From Azorinus chamasolen (Eukaryota > Mollusca > Bivalvia > Cardiida > Solecurtidae): a DNA stretch of 64,000 nt. The notes beneath the pieces were generated by a model. That model ran no database searches and was not told the origin of the DNA. It worked only from the letters and a program-made list of their open reading frames with translations. The position numbers and the translations under genes are program-made. Positions within the stretch are counted from its first letter, which is position 1. Every line of letters begins with the position of its first letter. Location: the NCBI GenBank assembly GCA_963576725.1, contig OY755236.1, positions 68,108,379-68,172,378 on the forward strand, given 5' to 3'. Positions 1-10,425 of this stretch are shown piece by piece.

Positions 1-475
1 AAAAGTATTGAATTCAGGTTTAAATTGTTCGTTGGGGTCCGTAATACACCACTTGAGCATTCCCCAAAATAATTGTGTCCAAGCTATGTTTTTAACGGTT
101 TCCATGGTAACCCGAGGTAAATTTCGAAACATCCATGGTTAAACAAATGCGTCATAACTTTGCTTTTAGAGGCAATAGAAGGACAAAACAAGAACCTGAA
201 TAAAGCAAAGACATATAACTTATATATGATATGTAATTTAACTAATTGTCATAAATGTATTCTTATGAATATTAATGAGGAAGTAAAACAATCCGATTTT
301 TGTTTCGAAAAAAGGGAGTTTATTGTTTAGTTCATTTATTGTTCATTCATGTTTGAATGTTTTCATGTGATCATACAAGGAAAATAAACCATCTTTGTTT
401 CAGGTAATATTTCTATAAAGCATGCGTATTTCAGCTAATTTGCATATAATGTGCGTATATGAATAAGCAATTTTC
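1..475 (-). repeat. Left arm of a large inverted repeat (family A unit plus extension)
   Basis: This stretch reads, in reverse complement, like 2945-3400. Shared landmarks are AACCGTTTCCATGGTAA near 97-113, the TTTTGTCCTTCTATTGC segment near 174-190, and TTAGCTGAAATACGC near 424-438 against GCTTAAATATAC on the right. The first ~300 bp are the family A repeat unit, which occurs again in direct orientation at 3175-3400, 3535-3790 and 5036-5255. The arm touches the window edge and may extend beyond it. Confidence 0.8.
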
Positions 476-509
476 TATGAGCATTGTATTTAGTATTATT
501 TTGAGTATA

Positions 510-612
510 CGGTAAAATCTCGATTATTCGAATTTTCTTTATAGAAGCATTTAGACCCTTTTAGGCAGGTGACTTCTTAATGCATGGTGAAAGTCATGCA
601 GAAAGCTCTTAA
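510..612. mobile_element. C-type TA MITE, left half only
   Basis: TA followed by CGGTAAAATCTCGATTATTC, then TTTTAGGCAGGTGACTTCTTAATGC and a GTCATGCAGAAAGCTC arm, matches the left half of C elements such as 40157-40371. The second palindrome arm and right terminus are missing. Confidence 0.55.
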
Positions 613-689
613 ATATCGATAATAATACGTACGTCAATACGTCAATGTTTGAAGCGAACCCCATCTGTTGGATACAACTCCCGGTGCTA

Positions 690-2420
690 AAGAAGTGAAT
701 GAGAGAGAGAGAGAGAGAGATCGGGAGAGGAAGGTCTAATGCCCGCCCCTGGGGCTGTCGGAATCAAGTAAGGGGATCTGATAAAACATCCCAGGTCGAT
801 TTTCATTTGAAACCGGAGGCCTAAGAGATACCCAGGGAACCCTTGTCCGTAAGAGTTTAGCGGACATGATCCACCCAGTTGCCGGGCTGGCACAAAAATC
901 TTCGTCCAGGTCAGGCAAACGGGAAAGAAGTCCCGTGGAAGGAGAAAGAGACTCCCTAGACTTAATTAAGTTAGGGAGGTCCACTCTTTCGACTGACACT
1001 AGCACGGAAGAGGATAGAGGACCCCTGTGAATATGATATGGGGATCTAGGGCAGACAGAGGGTGTGAGGATTCTAAAACATCTTCACACGCATTCTCAAT
1101 AGAAAATATTGATGTTCAGAATCATCTAAAGAAAAAGAGGACTAAGTCCCGTCTAAATCTGAGTGAGAGTCTTCCACAAAGTCTGATTCCCTTAAAAAAT
1201 AGGACCATCCCTAGGAGCCATAATGGACAAAGTGTCTTCCCGCTCTCCCTCAGAATCCGCCCTGGTGAACGCCATGGATGGCAGCACCCGGGAAGAGTGG
1301 GACCCGCCACAGACATAGAAGTGTGGACTGTGGGTTCACGTGAGAGCTATTCTCCCTCTAGGTGAAGCTTGCTGGTTCCCAGAATGAGTATCGGCTATCG
1401 AGCCGGCGAATCTGAGGAGGCAGAGCGATGTCTTCGCATAGAAGAGTAATAGTAAGACCTCGATCTGCGATGAGAGCGGTGCGAGTGCCGGTTCCCATTA
1501 GAAGATTAAGAAGGATTTTACGCCTCATACGGGGTGGGTGGGATGGGGACTGGGGAGTCCGAAGTGTACTCAGAAGATGAAGAGTAATTGCAGGGTCTAG
1601 ACGACCAAGAACGTCTAGACTTAGCCAGAGCAGCTTCCTGTTGATTTTCACCACTATGATGCGGTGTAGAGACAGAATGCCCTGTAGAAAAGATTGGACT
1701 GGTAGATTTACCGGTCCACTTCGGTATCCTGGTCCAAAGGACCAGACCGGGCCACCGGAGGACCGTTGGAGAGCAAACTTAGGACACCGGGCCAAAGAAT
1801 ACACAGTGACATCTTTGGGCGGGGGCTCGGTAGACCGGTCTGCTGGTGACGTCATGAAACGGAAGCACTAACGCCAGGACACCGGGGACCGGTGACGGAT
1901 AACTGGGCCTAGATTCAGCGGGACCAGGCAAAACTCTTCACACAACAAGCGGACCGGGAGACCTGGCAACAATAGTACCTGGGACCAGAACAAAGGGCAC
2001 CATTCAAGTGGTAAACGGGGAACCCGCGCCCGGGCCAGCAGTTGGGTGCCGATCTGCAACTAACAACTGGGGAATCGACTGCACCACAGGGGCTGTTGAC
2101 GAAAGAGATTTTAAAGAAGAAGCAGGCTTCTTCTGAGCTTTAGAGGACAGTGATTTGGCTGTTGCGAGGGAGTCGCTGATCAAAGAGAAGAATACTTCTT
2201 CCGTCGGGCATCAAGCTCCCACGTCTCCCCTGTCAAGAGGGATGAAACTGGACAGGAAGCTGACGCGGAGCATCCGCAGCAGGCCAGACACACTTAATGA
2301 GTTGTCCAGCCTGTCGCGAAATGCTCGCAAGAAGCCTTGCGTTGCTCTGGCATTCTGTGGTAAATAATAAAGCAAGTGTACAAGACATCGCGAGTAAGTT
2401 AGAAGTCAAACAAGGCTAAT
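690..2420 (+). pseudogene. GC-rich insert with eroded coding sequence, unidentified (possible retroelement gag-like remnant)
   Basis: A GA microsatellite near 700-720 marks the start of about 1.7 kb that is clearly more GC-rich than the AT-rich flanks. No long frame is open, but short protein-like stretches appear in shifting + frames. One is a frame around 1220-1320 that includes MDKVSSRSPSESALVNAMDG. Another is a short open frame 2297-2419 with MLARSLALLWHSVVNN and KASVQDIASKLEV. The composition and frame-hopping suggest a dead coding element, inferred to be an old retroelement gag-like region; no domain was recognised. It sits inside the inverted repeat with arms at 1-475 and 2945-3400. 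It could equally be a captured host sequence. Confidence 0.4.
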
Positions 2421-2944
2421 ATGGGTAAACATAAGCTGATGATTACAGTCGAGATGCTATATATTTTCTATTGCATTGCAAAACACCCATAACAGTAATA
2501 TTCTTGAGGCATGCATGAGGCTCAATTCCTCTGCTGTATTTTCTTACAAGAAATGTGTTGTTCACATACATGTACATGCATATTGCAATATAATAGAAAA
2601 ACTTACTTTCCTACAACAGTTTACATTCTCATTAATATTCATGATTTTGAAAATAATATTCATTATCTACATATTTATATACATGAACATCAATATCGCT
2701 GTTTCAGTCAGTATCAAGCTCTATACTGGTTAACTAAAATAATCGCAGATAAAAAGAACAGCTCATTCAAGTGTGTTTATTTTACATCTCATTAATATTC
2801 ATAGATATGCATTAATATTCAAGAACCCAAAGTAATGACCCTCTGCTCTTGTCAATTTTTGTTCAATATCTGGTATTTTACGTAAAATAAATAATTGAAA
2901 AGATAGTACACTCGAAACAATGCTAAATATAGGGCTTATGTTAA
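2421..2944. other. AT-rich spacer, no feature recognised
   Basis: AT-rich sequence with several scattered TTAATATTCAT motifs, which also occur in family A and P1 elements. No coding potential or complete element was seen. Confidence 0.5.
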
Positions 2945-3400
2945 ATTGCTTATTCATTTACGCACGTTATATGCAAATTAGCTTAAATATACATGTTTTT
3001 AGAAATATTACATGAACCAAAGATGTTTTCCTTTATTTGTATGTTGATATTAAAACATTTAAATCTGAATTCAATAACTATTTGTATAGTATTGGGCCTC
3101 TCAGACTAAAAACAAACTCGTCAAACTAAAAACGCATTTTTTTTACTTTATGAGTATTAATAGAATTACATATCGTATTCAAGCTATATGTCTCTGCTTT
3201 ACGTTGGTTCTTGTTTTGTCCTTCTATTGTCTCTAAAAGCAAAGTTATTAAGCATTTTCTTAATCAAGATAGTTTCGAAATTTACCTCGGATTACCATGG
3301 AAACCGTTTAATAAAACATAGCTGGGACACAATTATTTTGGGGGAATGCTCAAAAAGTGTTCTGATGACCCCAACGAACAAATTAAACCTGAATTCAATA
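2945..3400 (+). repeat. Right arm of the large inverted repeat, including a family A unit
   Basis: Reverse-complement partner of 1-475. From about 3060 it is the family A unit: GTCCTTCTATTGTCTC, TTACCATGGAAACCG and GACCCCAACGAACAAATT appear in the same order as at 3535-3760 and 5060-5255. Confidence 0.8.
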
Positions 3401-3790
3401 TTTTTTGTGCGTTAATAGGCCTCTGAGACTAAACAAAAAACTCATTTTTCTAAAAAAAAAGCGGAATTGTTTACTTCCTCATTAATATTCATAAGTAATA
3501 ATTTATTAATATTATAAAAATTATATATCATATTGAAGCTACATGTCTCTGGTTTACTTTGGTACTTGTTTTGTCCTTCTATTGCCTCTAAAAGCAAAGT
3601 TATTACACATTTTCTGAACCAATGATGTTTTGAAATTTACCTCGGGTTACCATGGAAACCGTTTAATAAAACATAGATGGGACAAAATTATTTGGGGAAA
3701 TACTCAAAATGTGTTCTGATGACTCCAACGAACAACTTAAACCTAAATTCAATAATTTCTGTGCATTAATAAGCCCCTCAGACTAAACAA
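3401..3790 (+). repeat. Family A repeat unit, tandem copy (355-bp period)
   Basis: Directly follows the previous copy. The CTTCTATTG landmark recurs at 3221 and 3576, giving a 355-bp period. It contains TTACCATGGAAACCG and TCCAACGAACAACTTAAACC. A further partial unit starts at 3773 and ends at the fold-back at 3868. Confidence 0.8.
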
Positions 3791-3867
3791 CAAACTCCTT
3801 TTTTCTAAAAAAAAACATTTTTTTACTTCCTCATTAATATTCATAAAAATGCATTTATGAATATGAA

Positions 3868-4027
3868 TAAATAGAGGATCTTACATGAGTGTTCTTGATT
3901 ATTGGATTTATTAAATGAGTCTTTTTAAAACGATAAAAAACGAGCTTTAGCGAGTTTTTTTATCGTTTTAAAAAGACGAATTTAATAAATCCAATAATCA
4001 TGAACACGAATGCAAGATCCTATTTAT
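3868..4027. mobile_element. Long near-perfect fold-back (about 160 bp)
   Basis: The left arm runs from 3868 (AAATAGAGGATCTTACATGA) through TGATTATTGGATTTATTAAA and GTCTTTTTAAAACGATAAAA. The right arm ends at 4027 and is its reverse complement with a few mismatches. The loop is only a few bases around 3944. It has no coding capacity and is read as a palindromic MITE. Confidence 0.8.
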
Positions 4028-5035
4028 AACATAACACACACAAATGTTATTTGCAGCCAATATTTCAGCAGTAACGTGGATTGTTATAAATTCTCCTTAC
4101 ATATAGAAATGATGAATGAAAGGTGTTATTAGGTTCGCTAGGTAATTGGGACAAAGTAGGTCCAAATGTTCCAACTTTATTTTTTACTTACTGTCATATC
4201 AACCAGGATCTAATTCAGACCTCTCTGGTATTCAATTTAACTGTGATAGTTTATGATACAGAAACACGTCAAAATAAGTCTATGTAAAGCGCGCCATTTA
4301 CATGAAGACCTACATACAGTCGCCAACACGTCCGACACTCACTGTCAATGGGATTCGAAATGCGCCTTCGTTTTGGTATATTAAGCCCTTCATTAGTGTT
4401 GTATGTATACACATGGACATGGACATTTCCACCGAGAAAAAAAATCTCGATTCAAGTTCAGTGAAAATGTTTGAAATGGACAAAAGATTCAGTACGAACT
4501 GCTGCATAAAATGTGTTGGAACAGGAGGAATATTTTCGCGATCAGCTGAGTTAGTGAGTATAGCATATTTGAAATATGTTTGTGCTGTGCTGGATTCAGA
4601 TGACTATTGTTGTTGATTGATGAGATATTTGTATGAGTAGAAATCTGCATAAACAAAAGGACATGCGGTGAAGAAAATGCAAAGTTGAGGAGGCATTTTA
4701 ATTTAAATGTAGAATTGATTGTATGGGTCAGAGTAGCTGGTAGGTCTTTTTTGGCATACATTTTGTATATGATTCCTGACAGCGATTACAATTTGTATTA
4801 TTTTATCGAAATTAAGGCGCAAGTGCCAACAATCCTTTGTCATCTATCGTGACTCAATCGTGGACAGGTAGGTCGACCACCGTCCGCCAGTTTGTTTGTT
4901 TTGACAGCGCGTATGAATCGTTCGAATGTCATTCGGTCGTTCGAATGTTATTCACTAGTGATTATATGCCCATGATTATCAAAAAATAAATGATAGTGTT
5001 ACGTCACGCTGAAGCCACGTGTTATGTTATAAAAT
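4028..5035. other. Intergenic, no gene or repeat recognised
   Basis: Contains a 104-codon open frame at 4302-4616 (+) with no recognisable domain, low complexity in places and no homologous context. I do not call it a gene. A CGTTCGAATGT motif is repeated near 4918-4952. Confidence 0.4.
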
Positions 5036-5258
5036 CATATATCATATTCAAGCTATATGTCTCTGCTTTACTTTGGTACTTGTTTTGTCCTTCTATTGCT
5101 TCTAAAAACAAAGTTATGGCGCATTTTCTGAACCAATGTAGTTTCGAAAATTACCTCGGGTTACCATGGAAACCGTTAAATAAAACATAGCTGGGACAAA
5201 CTTATTTTTGGGGGCATGCTCAAAATGTGTTCTGAGGACCCCAACGAACAATTTGGTA
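5036..5258 (+). repeat. Family A repeat, isolated copy
   Basis: CATATTCAAGCTATATGTCT, GTCCTTCTATTGCTTC, TTACCATGGAAACCGTTAAA and GACCCCAACGAACAATTT match the other A copies. It ends at 5258, where a different sequence begins. Confidence 0.8.
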
Positions 5259-5670
5259 CCCATGAAAAAAAAGTCAAAAAAGTCTAGGGGGGATGCTACG
5301 GTAACCACTACTAGGACCCAGCCTATATCTTACTTGATCCAAATATGTAGTCACAGGCGCTCATAGTGGACCGATTCCGCAGTCTCATTCTTGACCACGA
5401 ACTGCTCGTACAAATCGACGTTCGGGTGCAAAGTTGACATGTACACAAAAATCACAAACCACCTGTGACAAGTGAAATTAGAAACGCTCAAATCGAAAAA
5501 AGTTTAGCTCAAATGTGGACGTTTAACAGACGGTCAATGTCAGTTTGTCGTTGGTACGGTAGAGGCCGGACTATCGTTTCGTGATGTAGCATGTCGGAGT
5601 GGTTGCTCTCACCAGACAATCATTAAACTATTCCAGAAATACCGACTTACAGGGTATGTGAGTGATATGC

Positions 5671-5871
5671 CTGGAATTCAACAACACGTACTTTGACTTT
5701 AACCACAAGCATGTACTTCAAATCCCAAGTGTGTCTTCAAATCTAATTCACCAAGCACGTACTTGAAGCGGTTGGTGAATACGATTTTCAAGTCTGTCTT
5801 GAAAAAAGACAAATTTGAAGTACATGCTTGGTCTTAGGATTCAAGTCCAAGAACGTGTTGGTGAATTCCAG
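5671..5871. mobile_element. 201-bp palindromic MITE inserted in the Tc1 transposase relic
   Basis: Ends are CTGGAATTCA on the left and its inverse TGAATTCCAG on the right. The arms continue (ACAACACGTACTTTGA against TTCAAGTCCAAGAACGTGTT; AAGCATGTACTTCAAAT against ATTTGAAGTACATGCTT). It splits the transposase between the linker ending ...SDMP and the block beginning near VTSRRTDRQ. No unambiguous target duplication is visible. Confidence 0.75.
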
Positions 5872-6356
5872 ACCAGGGCGTGTTAGGTGACGTCAAGACG
5901 AACTGACCGCCAAATCGTCCTCACCGTGACAGGTTCGGGTCGCGGACAAAGACTTCAAAATGACCGAATCATTGCATCTACTATACGCCGCCGCTTAAAG
6001 TGGACATAATTACGGACTAGTTACGCTTACCGGGGAAAACCGTTTAACTCCAGAACGTCGGCAAAATTGGCTGAATCGGCAGTGTCATTGTGTTTTGTTT
6101 ACCGATGATTCCAGATTTTGTTTGGATATGGTTGACAGGCGGAAGAAGTCGTGGAGACATTGTGGAGAACGTTATGCCGACTGATGTGTAAGACGGGGAT
6201 ATCGTTGGGCCGGGGATAGAGTAATTGTGTGGGCAGGTGTTTCTTGGAGTTACAGATTATCGCCTGTTGTTTGACAGTCAATCGATAAGTTGACAGCATC
6301 TTGAGACCAGTTGTTGTCCCTTTTTGCAGACCCGCAGTGACGTTTACCAGTGTATT

Positions 6357-6373
6357 CCCCCCCCCCCCCCCCC
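6357..6373. repeat. Homopolymer run of 17 C
   Basis: Seventeen consecutive C within the transposase relic, at the point where the protein normally has the segment before SPDLNPIEH. Assembly or slippage error is possible here. Confidence 0.9.
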
Positions 6374-6779
6374 AATATCAGCCCAAAAGAGCACTTATGG
6401 GACAAATTAGGGCGTTCAGTGTACGCCGGTCGACGTCACACCAGGCACCCCAGCAGCTCGTCCAGGCCCTCGAAGACGAATTGGAGGCCCCCGGTACCGT
6501 ATACCGCGGCTGATACAATGTAGGCGGTGCAAAATCCTCGCAGTCCTTTATGTGCAAGGTGGCCATAACCGTTATTAAGGTCTGTTCATTTTGGTTTTGG
6601 GACGATCTTTTTTAAATAAAAAATTTCAAACGTATTTTCTATAAAAGTGCGAATGAAACCATGTTATTCATATTCATAACACTTAATGTGTATATTACAT
6701 ATGTATTATACGTTTTATAGTAAAGAAATAATGGACATATCTATGGGTGGTCACTTTTCTGTGACACCCAGTATACAAT

Positions 6780-7090
6780 GTAGTATCTATATCACTGTCA
6801 CATTTCCGACTCATTCTCATGTAGTCTCTTCCTTTCTCTTTATCTCTCTCACACTCTCTCCCATTCACTATCTCAATTTGTCTGTATGTCTGTCTCTGTA
6901 TCTCTTTCTATTTCTCTCTCTCTCTATCAGACAATGAGGAAACAAAAAAGAAAGCGAAAACGAAGGAATGTAATAAACTATACTGTATGTAGAACTTAAT
7001 ATGTAAATGGTGAAAGAAAGGGACTGGGCTTTCAGATTTAGACGACCTTGTGTCTGACTTCTTTTGGAATGAGACACCAATTTGAACAAA
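6780..7090. repeat. CT-rich microsatellite with a repeated 3' flank
   Basis: Interrupted CT tract (6825-6930) followed by GACAATGAGGAAACAAAAAA, then AATGGTGAAAGAAAGGGACT and GGGCTTTCAG. The same flank follows the long CT tract at 23234-23560, so this is a dispersed repeat with an internal microsatellite and not a random simple repeat. Confidence 0.7.
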
Positions 7091-7389
7091 GGCGTCTGAT
7101 TTGGAAATTCTCAGGCGCCATGGGTACTTCATATGCGAATGCAATAATGCTTTCAACGACTAAGGGTGTGGAAACTACAACTTAAAGATGCCACGAACTT
7201 GTAATATGTTACAAATGGAAGTAATAAAACATAGACAGGAAAGTGATTTATTTTTTAAAAAAATCAATCGAAACTCACAATTTTGTGTAAAACATGTAAT
7301 CTTTTCAGCATTATATGTCATAAACTTTGATGAAGTTCTAAGTCTATACCAAATGTACATGTATACATACGCCCCATGAGAATCAGATC

Positions 7390-7500
7390 TATACTATCCC
7401 ATAGCCAAAAAGAGAAAGGCCCTGATCAAGGACAGTCTGATCTGGATCTACTCTGTTTGCAAAGACGTAAAAGGGCATTTGTATCAATAAAAGGTTAAAC
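7390..7500 (+). mobile_element. P1 hairpin MITE, left-truncated
   Basis: AGGCCCTGATCAAGGACAGT, then CTGATCTGGATCTACTCTGT and the right end ATAAAAGGTTAA. The left terminus is missing. Confidence 0.7.
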
Positions 7501-7632
7501 TCGAATTGAAGTTGCTGGTAAACATAACTATCTCTCAGTAACATTTCAAACAGTGTGTCAAACTGCTTTACAATTCATTTTACATTACCCAACGTGTGAT
7601 GCCAGTCACTTGTTATCTACATTAGAAACCAC

Positions 7633-7884
7633 TTAACTCCATGAATATTCATGAAAGAAATAATGACATCATCAATATTAAGTAGATTAACTGTTATAAT
7701 AGTACATGGACACATGGATTTTGGGCCATGGCAGAAACTGTAGAGTCATAGCTATAGTACATGTATATCATAAGCAAACAGAGCAGACCCTGATCAGACG
7801 ACTCCTATAGGAGCCGCCTGGTCTGGGTCTATTCTTTTTGCAGAGGCGTAGTTCTAAAAGAGTATTTATGGAGTAAAGGGTTAA
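7633..7884 (+). mobile_element. P1 TTAA hairpin MITE, full length
   Basis: TTAACTCCATGAATATTCAT at the left and GGAGTAAAGGGTTAA at the right. The palindrome spans 7774-7842 with core CTCCTATAGGAG. The distal arm reads CCCTGATCAG and the proximal arm, read inward, CCCAGACCAG. Total 252 bp with no coding capacity. TTAA at both ends and CCCTTT-type termini fit a piggyBac-derived MITE. Confidence 0.85.
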
Positions 7885-8149
7885 CGAATGAGTAAATATA
7901 TGTGACTTCAACAACAGGTGATTGTGGGAGTTGTCTGCAAAGCCTTCGCCCTGCATTAAGCTATAATCTGCCTCTACGACTCCATCTTATAGACCTGTTC
8001 TTTGGTGGCGGCATTAGAGAGATGTTGTTGTACATGTATTCCATTTTTCATATTATAAAGTACTAGCATGAAAAGTTTTGTTAGCGGAAGTTCCAAAGTG
8101 GAAAGTCCGTCTTTGTTTTACGGTACAGTACTTTCAGTATAAGTAGACA

Positions 8150-8215
8150 AACAATGCAGACCCTTATCAGAGTGCTCGTCCTGGACCAGGGTCTGCACCA
8201 ATTTATCATTCACAA
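8150..8215. mobile_element. P-type hairpin fragment
   Basis: ACAATGCAGACCCTTATCAG paired with CCAGGGTCTGCACCAATT is a P6/P1-like palindrome without recognisable ends. Confidence 0.5.
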
Positions 8216-8295
8216 TTGATTTATTGAGCCGTATTAAGCTTATGCGTAGGTCTGCCAAAATATGTCATGGTATTTAAGTGGAAGTGTTTAATACA

Positions 8296-8433
8296 GAGCT
8301 ACAGATAAAGGTGCGTGCCCAAATGCTAAAATCGTAATTTCTCCACCAAACAATATACTGTGGCCACTCTTTAAAATCGCCTCTTGGAGACGATTCTTAA
8401 AAGTGGTCACAGTGTAGGGTACGATGGAGAAAT
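8296..8433 (+). mobile_element. D-family hairpin
   Basis: Starts with GAGCTACAGATAAAGGTGCG, then a palindrome 8337-8433 with arms ATTTCTCCACC and GGAGAAAT around CGCCTCTTGGAGACG. The same order occurs at 62205-62345 and 63679-63819, and inverted at 28378-28525 and 57455-57600. Confidence 0.75.
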
Positions 8434-8469
8434 ACTGCCTCTTATTTGGACCTCTGTTACATGTAGAAC

Positions 8470-8833
8470 CAGGGGCGTAGCTAGCGATGCGCACGTGTGT
8501 AAGTTCAATCTGAAAGGTGAACACAAAAGTCATTATTATGGTCAAAATGGAACAAAATCCGAAAGCTAAGGATGGGGACATACTTTGATAAACGCTCTGT
8601 CTTTTCATGTAAGCTTTAACCCATTTCCTCATATTGACGCCCTTTGACGCCCCTGTAACTCACCTTATGAAACCATTGTGATAAAAAGAGCATTTGCTCC
8701 TATAGGTGCAATGCTCTATTTATCACATTAGTTTAAAAACTACACAATTCTAAATTTCCCGGGGGTGGGGCACACCCCTCGGACCTCTATAACCAAGGTA
8801 CGTACATTACATTTGGATTTAGCTACGCTCCTG
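8470..8833 (+). mobile_element. J-family TIR element carrying a partial P4 MITE
   Basis: Begins CAGGGGCGTAGCTAGC and ends with the inverse TTAGCTACGCTCCTG. Inside is a P4 left end (TTAACCCATTTCCTCATATT, from about 8618), its palindrome with AGAGCATTTGCTCCTATAGG, and then a sharp change to CCGGGGGTGGGGCACACCC. The same composite is at 51327-51664 in inverse orientation. Confidence 0.75.
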
Positions 8834-8924
8834 AATATCTTATTAAATTTGTTCACATCAACTATAAATTACGTAGACATTGTAGTATGTAAAATAACAA
8901 TAATATAATGCTGGTATCTTATTA

Positions 8925-9070
8925 TAATCCAAACTGCTGGGTGCAGTGATCTGTTTTAAACAAAACAGAAGAAATTTGAAATGAAAATAAGACAAGCGGA
9001 CGACACATTTTGCAGACGGCAATATGTGTCAACGAAAAATGTTGAATTAAAACAGTTCTCGCTAACATTG
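8925..9070. mobile_element. P2-like remnant
   Basis: TCCAAACTGCTGGGTGCAGT, GACAAGCGGACGACACATTT and TTGCAGACGGCAAT recall the P2 interior (GCAGACGACAAAT). The termini are decayed. Confidence 0.4.
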
Positions 9071-9178
9071 TCATGACTTTCGTTCACCTTATCAATTGAA
9101 TGATTTTATTTATTAATCTATGTTGATATAGATCTAAATACCAAATTAACTACAATCGAGGATCCATTCAGAATGCAT

Positions 9179-9226
9179 GTGACCACGCCAGATTCAGCTT
9201 AGTAAGCTGCATCTGGCATGGTGACA
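9179..9226. repeat. Short isolated hairpin
   Basis: GTGACCACGCCAGATTCAGC pairs with GCTGCATCTGGCATGGTGAC across an AGT-centred loop. It has no family in this window. Confidence 0.6.
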
Positions 9227-9714
9227 ACAATCCGAATAACCAGCTTAAAGCCTGTAAAAAAATATATATATAAACACGTACCGTTTTGTAGCGTTACATC
9301 CATATCCAAACATGTCTGTCACATATATCACGCTGTACAGTCCATCCATATCAACACATTGTATCCAGATCAGAAATTGGTAATCCGTCGTCTCATCAGG
9401 TTACAATCTGTCTGACCCCGTGCTATTATGGCCATAAAGGTCAAATGAACACTACGCAAATATGTGGTTACCCACTCAAAATCACGTGACACACGTATAC
9501 TATATTTAGGCATGTTATGGGTATTTATACAAGATTGGAAACCCCAATATGTTAAAATGTTTTCTGCCTAACATGTCAGTTAGTTATCCATATTTATATG
9601 TACATGTCTTAGCTTCAACTAATCCAAGTCATTTCTTTATTTAAACTAAGAAATGGAACAAATTAATTGATATCAAGACCTCCCCTAACCCCGTCAAAAT
9701 CCCAAATTACCAAG

Positions 9715-9985
9715 CAAGTCAAACACTGTAGACCCAGACCATAAATGATGATGCTAGACTTATGACCTGGATCTACATTGCTCGACACCAAACATTGAAA
9801 TACACTAATTGCTAATTTCTGACTGACCATGCTTGGTAACATTAATGTTCTGATCGTGTATATACATATGAAGAACTAAAAGTGTTGTCCAGTTCTGTTC
9901 TTCTGATAGTTGCAGGCTGTTTGGGCCCAGATCAGACGCCGACTTAGGCGACGTCCGATCTGGATCCAAACTGTTTGACACGTGT
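9715..9985. mobile_element. Two decayed P-type hairpins
   Basis: 9715-9805 pairs AACACTGTAGACCCAGACCA with GACCTGGATCTACATTGC (P6-like). 9925-9985 pairs GGCTGTTTGGGCCCAGATCA with TGATCTGGATCC-type sequence ending CCAAACTGTTTGAC (P5/P2-like). Termini are not resolved. Confidence 0.5.
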
Positions 9986-9989
9986 CCAT

Positions 9990-10320
9990 AGGTTTCTTTA
10001 CCTTAAATCTGGGTAAAACTTAATTTGACAGAAACTTGTTACACTATATACTAAAACAGGGTAGAAGTACACAACTTAAGTATCTATTACACATGTTTAC
10101 CTTAGAAATATAAATATTGAAGATCTGAAATCTTCTTATCTTAAATCATGGAACAGCTGCCATGTATATAGAGAAACTCCGTTAACACGTTTGATTTGTT
10201 TGTCTCCATTCTAAATGTAACATATTTAGCAGGGAACAAACAAATCAAATGTATCGAAATATCTAACACCTCCCCCCCCTCTCCCAGATCAATTCATCTC
10301 TTTGAATTAATTAGAATTAA
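9990..10320. other. Intergenic, no gene recognised
   Basis: AT-rich unique-looking sequence with a short C-rich tract near 10268-10277. Confidence 0.4.
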
Positions 10321-10329
10321 AATATTTGT

Positions 10330-10425
10330 CATTTATTACCATGTACCGGAACCAATATATCTGTATTTGTATTGAAATAACCCCATGTTGTAAATCCTGG
10401 GTGAATAAAGTATTTGTCTGTCTGT
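10330..10425 (+). repeat. Possible LINE/SINE 3' tail with (TCTG)n
   Basis: TTGTAAATCCTGGGTGAATA followed by AAGTATTTGTCTGTCTGTCT resembles the 3' end of a non-LTR element: conserved end, AATAAA-like signal, then a short tandem tail. No upstream coding sequence is seen. Confidence 0.35.

Larger units (their letters stand above)
5508..6578 (+). pseudogene. Tc1-like (IS630/Tc1/mariner) DDE transposase, decayed and interrupted
   Basis: An N-terminal helix-turn-helix frame (5508-5650) reads LTDGQCQFVVGTVEAGLSFR and then DVACRSGCSHQTIIKLFQKY, typical of the Tc1 Pax-like DNA-binding domain. After an insertion at 5671-5871 the family pattern resumes with VTSRRTDRQIVLT, then LTPERRQNWL, FTDDSRFCLDMVDRRKKSW (catalytic D region) and GDRVIVWAGVSW. 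Near 6374-6410 a frame reads ISPKEHLWDKLG, and it ends with QGGHNRY before a TAA at 6576-6578, as Tc1 proteins do. Stops, frameshifts, a 17-base C run at 6357-6373 and loss of the second catalytic D/E block show it is dead. The enzyme family excises and inserts elements at TA. Terminal inverted repeats were not clearly found. Confidence 0.85.

Noticed and set aside
1358..1855. 165-codon minus-strand open frame
   Set aside because: It lies in the GC-rich relic, where stops are rare by composition. No domain is visible, and coding-like fragments read on the plus strand.
4302..4616. 104-codon plus-strand open frame
   Set aside because: No recognisable domain and no supporting context; length is compatible with chance in 64 kb.
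8288..8632. 114-codon minus-strand open frame
   Set aside because: It runs across a D hairpin and the J/P4 composite, so it is repeat-derived.
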